This document shows, piece by piece, positions 9,128 to 14,673 of a stretch of 14,673 nucleotides of DNA. The position numbers and the translations under genes are program-made. The stretch is taken from assembly GCA_001275005.1 (NCBI GenBank), contig JWZX01002303.1, forward strand, positions 1 to 14,673, in the 5' to 3' direction. This DNA is from Chrysochromulina tobinii (Eukaryota; Haptophyta; Prymnesiales; Chrysochromulinaceae). Position 1 is the first letter of the stretch; each line of letters opens with the position of its first letter. The notes below the pieces were generated by a model. That model worked only from the letters and a program-made list of their open reading frames with translations, ran no database searches and was not told where the DNA came from.

Positions 9128-10288
9128 TCAAAACTCCGTCTTCACATGGTTCTTGTGCTGAGTCCCACTCGCGTCTGCTTGGCTGCCACTCCACGAGCCC
9201 ATAAGGGAGGCAAACCCCAAGCCCTCAGCGCCACCTGCGCCTTTGAGCATCGCCGAAGAGGCTAGCCGTGATGGGCGCCGCTGGCTGCAGTAGTTGGGGC
9301 AGTCGCCATGCGGGTCGACACCCCGCAGCGGCACCTGGCTGCTGCGCACCGCACCCAGCAGCTCGCCGCAAGCCTCGCATAGGTCCGGGGGCGTCTCGGC
9401 ACCCTGAAGGTACAGCGCGCGCACCGTGGCACCGCCCATCTCCGCGTCCAACGAGCACTGCCATGCCGCCGGCCGCCCACCGTAGGCATATGACATGCCC
9501 ACGTCGATCATGTGCATCACGCCGTTGCAGCGCGTGGACACGAACGGCACGATGTTGTGCCCCACGCCCATACGCACGGCTCCATCACCGAGCGTTTCGA
9601 TCGCCTGCCGCGCTTCCGCACACGCTTCATTCTCGCTCAACCCTGCCGCGTGCGGACGGGCGTAGCCACGCCACCAGAGCGGCCCCGTGCGCGCGTCGAG
9701 CAGCTCGCCCGCATTGGCCGTGGCCTGACGCGTCAGCTCGGCGTTCAGCGCGTCTAGCGAGGCATAGCTCTGCGCAGTCTTCAGACGAAGCCCGGCGTGC
9801 AGAAAGAGCGTGCGGCAAGCGCCCTCGCCACGGACGGCGGCGCCCGGAAGAGCCGCGAGCTGTTTGCCTATCTCGCCGCGCGGGTTCAACGCTCGCAGCC
9901 ATGCCGATTCGCCGCCGTTGGCCGCGAGCTCGCCGCGGTGCACGTAGCGAGTCATGCCCTGCATATTAAGCAGCTCGTGATTTCCCATGAGCAGCAGCAG
10001 CTCGCCTCCAGCGGCAGCTGCATCATCCCGCAAGGCCCATAATCTGCGCAGCAGCGGCAGTGAGGCGTTGCCACGGTCGATCACGTCGCCCGTCTGCACG
10101 ACAGTCATCGTGCCACCGGTCCATTTGCCGCTCTCGTCCACAGCGCCACACAAACGGAGGGCCTGCAAGGCTTGCGCCTCATCTCCGTGCAAGTCGCCGA
10201 TTGCGCAGAGCGGTGGTGTCGAAGACGGTCGCGCGAGGGCGCAGATCGCACAAGTGGTGAGGACGAATACATGGGACCTGCGAGGCAT
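9128..10288 (-). CDS. SLP-type calcineurin-like Ser/Thr phosphatase, secreted or organelle-targeted
   Basis: An intronless 386-aa protein of the metallophosphoesterase superfamily with the full metal-binding set: GDLHGD (31-36), GDVIDRG (67-73), GNHE (102-105), HAGL (164-167) and GHNI (243-246). The arrangement, with a long insert between GNHE and HAG and the motif IDVGMSYAYGGRPAA (261-275), is that of the Shewanella-like protein phosphatase (SLP) group found in bacteria, plants and algae. It hydrolyses phosphoester bonds, probably on phosphoproteins. The N-terminus (MPRRSHVFVLTTCAICALA) is a basic start followed by a hydrophobic stretch, consistent with a signal peptide, so it acts in the secretory pathway, outside the cell, or in a plastid with a bipartite leader. 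The tail after about residue 300 is Cys-rich in part (PPDLCEACGELL, GDCPNYCSQR) and may form disulphides. It diverges from the LRAT-like gene. Confidence 0.9.
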   Translation of the reverse strand: MPRRSHVFVLTTCAICALARPSSTPPLCAIGDLHGDEAQALQALRLCGAVDESGKWTGGTMTVVQTGDVIDRGNASLPLLRRLWALRDDAAAAGGELLLLMGNHELLNMQGMTRYVHRGELAANGGESAWLRALNPRGEIGKQLAALPGAAVRGEGACRTLFLHAGLRLKTAQSYASLDALNAELTRQATANAGELLDARTGPLWWRGYARPHAAGLSENEACAEARQAIETLGDGAVRMGVGHNIVPFVSTRCNGVMHMIDVGMSYAYGGRPAAWQCSLDAEMGGATVRALYLQGAETPPDLCEACGELLGAVRSSQVPLRGVDPHGDCPNYCSQRRPSRLASSAMLKGAGGAEGLGFASLMGSWSGSQADASGTQHKNHVKTEF

Positions 10289-10560
10289 ATGCCGCTACTA
10301 GGGGCTGGGAGCCGATAGCTCCTCACAAGACACACTCGAGTTCGACCCCTCGTGCTTGCGAGCGCATGAGAGACTGAGAGCTCGCTCACGAAGCTCGCTC
10401 TCGAAACATGTCAAGGGGGTGTGCATGAGCGATGCGTTCGACGCACGGAAATAGCTTCTAGCCAACAAACTTCTACATGTAGCAAACATCCGCTCGTAGG
10501 ATTTCGCCGCTTGCGAGTTGCTCCCGGGTCTTCGGCCTCAAGCGCGTTTTCCACCTTATA
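10289..10560. promoter_or_regulatory. Divergent promoter region, SLP phosphatase / LRAT-like gene
   Basis: This 272-nt intergenic region drives two genes facing away from each other. A TTATAATG string overlaps the start codon at 10561, too close to act as a normal TATA box for it. If the LRAT-like gene starts instead at its second Met (10594) the leader would include it. I see no other clear motif. Confidence 0.5.
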
Positions 10561-12075
10561 ATGCGCGCGGTTGTCGACAACTTCGTCGCCTCTATGCTTC
10601 CCTTTGATGAGTCCGTGCGCGTCTCGCACATTGACTGGTGCGAGTGCCAGGACGCGATGCCGCCCACGCTGTACGTGGACGACTGGACGGTGCTGCGCGA
10701 GGTCGTCAACCCGTACACCCTCCGCGCCGGCGACCACTGCATCGTCAGCGTCAACGTGCTGCACAAGCTGTGGAAGTGGTCTGACATGCTATGCTCAGCA
10801 CTCACCTCGTGGGAGGTGCTGCCCTTCCGGCTCTTTCATCACTTTGTGGTGCTCGACGACGTGGCGTCGATCGGCGCGAATGGCGTGCCGCTGCGCGCCG
10901 ACGGCACGCCCGTCAGGATCGCCGAGTTCAGCGACTCGTTCGTCAACGCGATGCGGCGCCTGACCATGGAGGGGTACAGCCTAACAGCGCTCCTGCGCAA
11001 CATTCATCGAGTGCTCACGAACCCGGCGCGGTTTCACACGCCGCCCCTCGCCGACTATGTGCACCGGCGGCAGCCAGGCAGGTGCGGCATCTTCGTCGTC
11101 GCACAGCAGCTCAGCGAAGAGCAGCGGCGGCGCACAGTAGAGAACGCGCTCACGCTCGCCCGCTCGAACGAGGCGCCCGTGTATTGCGTCTTCTCGTCCA
11201 ACTGCGAGCATCTCGCGTGGCAGCTGGACGCGTCGTCGTCGTACAAGGGGCGCTTTGTCAGCCCGCAGGTGGCCCACAATATGTGGAAGGCCTTCCGCCT
11301 AAGCCTCTGCCTCGTGGCCGTTGTGTGTCTGCGCGTGCTCGCCTCGCTACCTGCCGATCGGCCCTTGAGCCACGCGGCCTTTGCGACGCTGTACCACCTC
11401 TTTGCGACCGTCCCTATGGGCGCACAGGTGCAGGCCTGCCTCGTGCGCACAGCTGTCAACCTGACGCAACGCCGTGGAGCAGGGGACCTGGAGAAGGGCA
11501 CATACGAGTACTTGATGATCAAAGAGACGTTCCGGGCGGCGTGGCTCGCCATCTTGGGGGTAGGCCTCGTCTGCATGATGCCGCGTCTCGTGTGGGAGAG
11601 CGAGGGGCGCCGCTTCAAGCTCGCGGCCTTCCTCTCGTTTTGGGCGTACAACCTCGCGTCGATGTGCTTCAACATGACGTCGCAGCTCTGCACACGCGCG
11701 CTGCTCCGGGCGGGGGTGGGGATACCCATGCCTGTCTTCCACGACGAGCGCACGCAGTCGCCGCGCTGGGTGGCGGCAGGTCCACGGGGCCCGCCGCCAG
11801 CCCCTTCTTTGCCGTCTGTTGGCGGGTCTGCCGGCGAGGCTGCTGACCGGTGGCCGCCGCCGCCGCTGCCGCCGTCGCTGCGGCAGCTGCTGCCGCCTTC
11901 GCTGCCGGCAGCAGCGCCGCGAGAACAGTTGGAGCTCCCGCGAGAGCAGTTGTCACTGACGCCGCCGACTCCCCCCGCATCTCCCAACCTCAGCAGCAGC
12001 AGCAGCACGTGCGGGGGCATTTTCAGTCGAGGACGCAGAGCGGCACGCTCCCGCAGCCCGAAGAAGCTGCAGTGA
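10561..12075 (+). CDS. LRAT-like NlpC/P60 papain-fold protein with membrane segments
   Basis: A 504-aa product. The N-terminal ~240 residues resemble an LRAT domain: RAGDHCIV (55-62), a histidine pair in HHFVVLDD (93-100) and the motif SSNCEHLAW (212-220), where Cys215 would be the nucleophile and His93 or His94 the base. LRAT-family enzymes are thiol acyltransferases or phospholipases acting on membrane lipids. Substrate and activity here are unknown. Hydrophobic segments follow at about 246-262, 325-341 and 353-372, with a possible one at 270-290. The C-terminal ~120 residues are proline- and serine-rich and end in a basic RS-like tail (GRRAARSRSPKKLQ). ATG 10561 is the first start; Met12 (10594) is an alternative. 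The final codons read CA|GTGA, so a GT donor at 12072 overlaps the stop, and a longer spliced C-terminus is possible (see 12259-12373). I am confident of the gene and moderately confident of the family. Confidence 0.75.
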   Translation: MRAVVDNFVASMLPFDESVRVSHIDWCECQDAMPPTLYVDDWTVLREVVNPYTLRAGDHCIVSVNVLHKLWKWSDMLCSALTSWEVLPFRLFHHFVVLDDVASIGANGVPLRADGTPVRIAEFSDSFVNAMRRLTMEGYSLTALLRNIHRVLTNPARFHTPPLADYVHRRQPGRCGIFVVAQQLSEEQRRRTVENALTLARSNEAPVYCVFSSNCEHLAWQLDASSSYKGRFVSPQVAHNMWKAFRLSLCLVAVVCLRVLASLPADRPLSHAAFATLYHLFATVPMGAQVQACLVRTAVNLTQRRGAGDLEKGTYEYLMIKETFRAAWLAILGVGLVCMMPRLVWESEGRRFKLAAFLSFWAYNLASMCFNMTSQLCTRALLRAGVGIPMPVFHDERTQSPRWVAAGPRGPPPAPSLPSVGGSAGEAADRWPPPPLPPSLRQLLPPSLPAAAPREQLELPREQLSLTPPTPPASPNLSSSSSTCGGIFSRGRRAARSRSPKKLQ

Positions 12076-12258
12076 CGTCGACCTCAACTCAAGTGGCGGC
12101 CGGGGCCGATGCGCGATGGGGCGCGCGGCTGGGACAAGCCGTGGGCGACGCGCGGTCCCGCCGCCCCCGCCGTGTCAGAGCGCCGGCCCCCGACCACCTT
12201 GTGGACTCGCTTTCACGTTTTTGCCGAGTTCTGGAACACCCTCCTTTTTTTCTCTAAG

Positions 12259-12373
12259 GGGCGGAACGCATTTGAGCGCGTCGCTGCCGGGCTCGCTGGC
12301 GGCTTCAGACGCGCTCGGGTCGGCCCGTTCGGGCTTCGAGGCGACGCCCGTGGTCGATGCCGGTCGCCATTAA
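12259..12373 (+). other. Possible alternative C-terminal exon of the LRAT-like gene
   Basis: If the donor at 12072 (CTGCA|GTGACG) is joined to the acceptor after TTTTTTTCTCTAAG at 12258, the frame continues LQ-GGTHLSASLPGSLAASD for about 37 codons to TAA 12371-12373. The splice signals, the pyrimidine tract and the frame all fit, but conservation cannot be judged from the sequence alone. Confidence 0.3.
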
Positions 12374-12413
12374 GATGTCACATTGTGACCCCAAGTACGG
12401 CCTGTGAGGTCGC

Positions 12414-12525
12414 GTTTTGGTCGCATTTTGGTACAAGGGCCATGCAGAGTCCTAGGTGCGACCACGTTTTGGTCGCATTTTGGTACAAGGGCCATGCAGA
12501 GTCCTAGGGCCATGCAGAGTCCTAG
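12414..12525 (+). repeat. 52-nt tandem repeat with an internal palindrome
   Basis: A 43-nt unit starting GTTTTGGTCGCATTTTGG and ending CAGAGTCCTAGG is present at 12414-12456 and again, identical, at 12466-12508, with a 9-nt spacer. Its last part, GCCATGCAGAGTCCTAG, is repeated once more at 12509-12525. Across the junction, TGCGACCA (12457-12464) and TGGTCGCA (12470-12477) form a perfect 8-bp stem with loop CGTTT. Similar interspersed units may recur elsewhere in the genome; that is inference. Confidence 0.92.
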
Positions 12526-13041
12526 AGCGTAGCGCGGCGCGGGAGAGAGCTCTAGCCCGCATAGGTCCCTAGGCGCATAGCGCCACACGCCCAGGGCCCC
12601 GCCTCTAAGGCCCTTAGACCTTAGAACGGGGTGCCGCCTGTGCGGCCTGTGCCGCTTTGCGGCCTGTGCGCCGAGCCGTTACCGAGCCGGACACAGGCGG
12701 AGCGACCGAGATTGCTGACCACCGGGATTTCTGAGCCAATTTCGGATACCGGATTAAGGCTCGCGCCCCGCAGGCGCCAAGGTTGAAGGTAGTGTATGTG
12801 GACCGCGAACGGGTAGTCGGGTACGATTCGCGATTTTCAGATTTATGCGAAGCCCGGAAGCCGACGTTAACCGAACTACCGTTCTTGGTTCTACCGTATT
12901 ATACGAGAAAACCGCGCCTTGCGTTTGGCCCCGTTTCGTCGCTCTCGCTGGTGTGTGCAGGCGCACGCGCACAGCACACACAGCAGTGCACTGATCGGGA
13001 GGTGTATGAGTATGAAAGGGTTTAGAAAGGGATCACAACTC

Positions 13042-13773
13042 TCATCGGTGGGGGGCGGTGAGGGGGCCGGCCCGACTCCCTTCGAGACGCGACGCGTTCC
13101 GATCGACCATTCCCGACTTGGCGATGACGGCTTCCTTGGACGTCGACCCAAATCGAGTCCCAACCTTTTCAATCGCATCGACCACATCGTGTCCGGACTT
13201 GACCGTCCCAAACACGACGTGCTTACCGTTGAGATGCGGCGTGACCGCGGTGGTGATGAAGAATTGCGAGGCCTGCGTGTTCGGCCCGGCGTTGGCCATC
13301 GAGAGCAGATGCTTCTGGGAGTGGCTCAAACCAAAGTTCTCGTCGTTGAAGGTCCTGCCGTAGATGGACTCACCTCCGTATCCATCGCCGTTGGTGAAGT
13401 CGCCTCCCTGTATCATGAACCCCGGAATCACACGGTGGAAACGCGAACCCTGATAGTGAAGAGGTTTGCCACTTTGGCCAACGCCTTTCTCGCCGGTGCA
13501 GAGTGCCCGGAAATTCTCAGCAGTGAGCGGGACGACGTTTGCAAAGAGCTCAAATGTGATGCGGCCTGCGGGAGCATGATCGAGGTCGATGTCAAAGAAG
13601 ACGAGTGGGTTGGACTCCGCATGAGCCTCGGCGATGCTGATGTGTTTCGACGGCGACACCGAAGAAGCTTGCACCGTCAAGTTGTCCGCATGGTGTATCA
13701 TCCACTTTGGCTGCGCGGCCACGTGCTCGTATAATAGGAGCATGCATGGAAGGATGCAACATCTGCACATCAT
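13042..13773 (-). CDS. Cyclophilin-type peptidyl-prolyl isomerase with N-terminal signal
   Basis: A 243-aa intronless protein. The cyclophilin domain spans about residues 56-225, beginning [20 protein letters not shown]. Active-site residues line up with human CypA: Arg114 (R55) and Phe119 (F60) in [15 protein letters not shown], Gln122 (Q63), Asn161 in [12 protein letters not shown], Gln170 (Q111), Phe172 (F113) and His185 (H126). The position of Trp121 is histidine here (His180 in [12 protein letters not shown]), a change known to weaken cyclosporin A binding in the family without removing isomerase activity. The N-terminus ([20 protein letters not shown]) looks like a signal peptide or anchor, so the protein probably folds secretory clients. 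No ER-retention tail is visible: it ends [10 protein letters not shown]-glycosylation sequons occur at NLT (31) and NAS (226). Confidence 0.93.
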   Translation of the reverse strand: MMCRCCILPCMLLLYEHVAAQPKWMIHHADNLTVQASSVSPSKHISIAEAHAESNPLVFFDIDLDHAPAGRITFELFANVVPLTAENFRALCTGEKGVGQSGKPLHYQGSRFHRVIPGFMIQGGDFTNGDGYGGESIYGRTFNDENFGLSHSQKHLLSMANAGPNTQASQFFITTAVTPHLNGKHVVFGTVKSGHDVVDAIEKVGTRFGSTSKEAVIAKSGMVDRNASRLEGSRAGPLTAPHR

Positions 13774-14423
13774 TGAAGAACGCTCGCCGCGTGTTGAAAC
13801 GCGGTTTTCGCGAGTTTCGTTCCTTGACGCTCCGGAACATGTTCATGTGGCGCCGAAACGGCTCGGCCCGCGTCACCCTAACGCACTCCAGTTTATACAT
13901 GTTCCTTCACAGGACCCTCAGGTAGCGTATTTGGTCGTAGTGTGCGGGGTGCTTTTGGGGGTTTGGGGTAGTTTTCAATACAACTTCAAGAAAAGGGAAT
14001 TTTCAATACAAGATATCATTATATATCATCATATAACTTGATTATATCATTGTGTATCATGTGTATCATGATCATGTATCTCATATATCATGTTCCTCGT
14101 CGACACATGATATATCGCTTGTATCATCTTTTTTCCTTCGTCATGTTATATCATGTGATCTCATGTCGCGTGTTTGATGATACATGGACATGATACCGAC
14201 AAATGATATAATAATGATATATAATGATATATGATGATATAACGCCAAAATCGAACCTCGAACTCCACGCCCTCCACCCTACATGATATCACATGATATC
14301 ACATGATATCATGTCCCCCGACCACAGCCCAAGCCCCCGGAACACAAACTGTGATATCACCGATGTATCAACTATCATGTGATATCATGTTTCATGATAC
14401 CACATGATATATCGTGATACACG
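13774..14423. other. AT-rich spacer packed with TATCAT/ATGATA motifs
   Basis: No gene is supported. The left 200 nt are probably the cyclophilin promoter. A 12-nt string TTTTCAATACAA occurs twice, near 13973 and 14000. From about 13990 to 14420 the base composition falls sharply in GC, and short words of the type TATCAT, ATGATA and the palindrome TGATATCA dominate. The sequence is otherwise low in coding signal in all frames. Confidence 0.7.
13990..14420. repeat. Dispersed TATCAT / ATGATA array with perfect 10-nt tandem core
   Basis: ACATGATATC is repeated three times without gap at 14281-14310 and closes with ATGT, making overlapping palindromes (ATGATATCAT). Around it, at least fifteen related words occur. 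The left half (about 13990-14160) mainly carries TATCAT on the plus strand and the right half (about 14170-14420) mainly ATGATA, so the array has a loose inverted symmetry. Confidence 0.85.
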
Positions 14424-14673
14424 TCACCACTCGAGCGCGGCCACGACGCCGTCGCCGCAGAGGCTGCACGCGCCTTGGACGGCGCAGCGCGCTCCGTCGG
14501 GTCGGGGGTCGCGCTCGGCCACCCCGAGGGCAGCCTCCACCTCGGGCAGGTCCATCTTATTCGCGAGCACGAGCAGTGGTACCCCCCGCAGCCGCGGCTC
14601 GCTCAGCAGCTTGTGCAGCTCCTGCCGAGCCTCGTCGAAGCGCGACGCATCAGCCGCGTCGACGACGAAGATG
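14424..14673 (-). CDS. ARF/ARL-family small GTPase, C-terminal part (cut at right edge)
   Basis: 82 codons and a TGA stop (14424-14426), open to the right edge; the first base in the window belongs to a split codon. The sequence begins IFVVDAADASRFDEARQEL, then LLSEPRLRGVPLLVLANKMDLP. It therefore has the beta-4/alpha-3 region and the guanine-specificity motif NKxD of the ARF/ARL/SAR group (the ANK-DLP form typical of ARLs). The G5 region reads CAVQGACSLCGDGVVAALEW, comparable to the ATxAxTGDGL-EGLxW of ARFs, with Cys-rich substitutions. The P-loop, myristoylation site and switches lie outside the window. It should bind and hydrolyse GTP in membrane traffic or cilium-related transport. The segment between NKMD and the G5 motif is shorter in conserved residues than in ARF1, which suggests a divergent ARL. 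Confidence 0.85.
   Translation of the reverse strand, partial: IFVVDAADASRFDEARQELHKLLSEPRLRGVPLLVLANKMDLPEVEAALGVAERDPRPDGARCAVQGACSLCGDGVVAALEW

Larger units (their letters stand above)
12076..13041. other. Repeat-bearing spacer of ~970 nt
   Basis: No separate gene is supported. From left to right it holds the LRAT-like gene's 3' region with a polypyrimidine tract ending in AG (12241-12258), a possible alternative last exon (12259-12373), the inverted repeat GTCAC-ATT-GTGAC near 12377-12389, the 52-nt tandem repeats (12414-12525), a GC-rich stretch with duplicated TGCGGCCTGTGC (12641-12652 and 12658-12669), and a more AT-rich stretch at 12780-12910. A 132-aa open frame (12109-12507) runs through the tandem repeats and is probably not a gene. 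Confidence 0.6.

Noticed and set aside
10300-10350. tRNA-like GTTCGACCCC string near 10338
   Set aside because: No consistent cloverleaf: the arms upstream do not pair as acceptor, D and anticodon stems, and the T stem has only four pairs with an eight-base loop.
12109-12507. 132-codon open frame across the 52-nt repeats
   Set aside because: Its second half is the repeat translated, the rest lacks motifs, and the repeat itself explains the open frame.
12414-12525. CRISPR-like repeat array
   Set aside because: Only two full units, spacer of 9 nt, and a eukaryotic nuclear context.
13921-13975. G-quadruplex or telomere-like tract (GGGG, GGGGG, GGGG)
   Set aside because: Only three G-runs within a short distance, so a stable intramolecular quadruplex is not supported, and no telomere unit repeats.

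Overview
This is eukaryotic nuclear DNA. It holds an alpha-tubulin, an Lsm8 spliceosomal protein, a secretory-pathway cyclophilin, an ARF/ARL GTPase and several GT-AG introns. The coding DNA is GC-rich and gene-dense, with short introns (43-271 nt) and divergent gene pairs. An arginine-type ADP-ribosyltransferase of a kind common in microalgae, a plant/algal-type SLP phosphatase and interspersed repeats inside spacers all point to a unicellular alga. A haptophyte is my best guess, but this is inference and the sequence alone does not prove it.

Layout. 1-722 (minus): the end-less 3' part of an unrecognised helix-rich protein that runs off the left edge. 678-1776 (minus): an alpha-tubulin gene with one clear 271-nt intron, broken after residue N258 and running into 17 foreign residues. 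1777-2255: a divergent promoter region with a (TTGAC)9 microsatellite. 2256-2414 (plus): a 4-oxalocrotonate tautomerase-like gene whose stop codon overlaps a splice donor. 2818-6179 (minus): a large three-exon gene (about 1081 aa) with a proline-rich region, coiled coils and an ADP-ribosyltransferase domain. It diverges from Lsm8 (6242-6619, plus, two exons, complete at 96 aa) with 62 nt between the start codons. 7127-7402 (plus): a small three-helix membrane protein. 7806-8549 (plus): an orphan protein with a DAAY tandem repeat. 9128-10288 (minus): a secreted or organellar SLP-type metallophosphatase. It diverges from 10561-12075 (plus), an LRAT-like papain-fold protein with membrane segments. 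12076-13041: a repeat-bearing spacer. 13042-13773 (minus): a cyclophilin with an N-terminal signal. 13774-14423: an AT-rich spacer packed with TATCAT/ATGATA motifs. 14424-14673 (minus): the C-terminal part of an ARF/ARL GTPase, cut by the right edge.

The genes do not form a pathway or operon. They look like an ordinary stretch of algal chromosome with housekeeping and accessory genes mixed. The most notable points are the precisely truncated tubulin abutting another coding region, an intron in the ADP-ribosyltransferase gene whose length equals the period of a 19-nt exact direct repeat at its ends, two genes whose stop codon overlaps a GT splice donor, and the spacer repeats at 12414-12525 and about 13990-14420. 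I found no evidence of a defence island, CRISPR array, transposase or clear multi-gene system.
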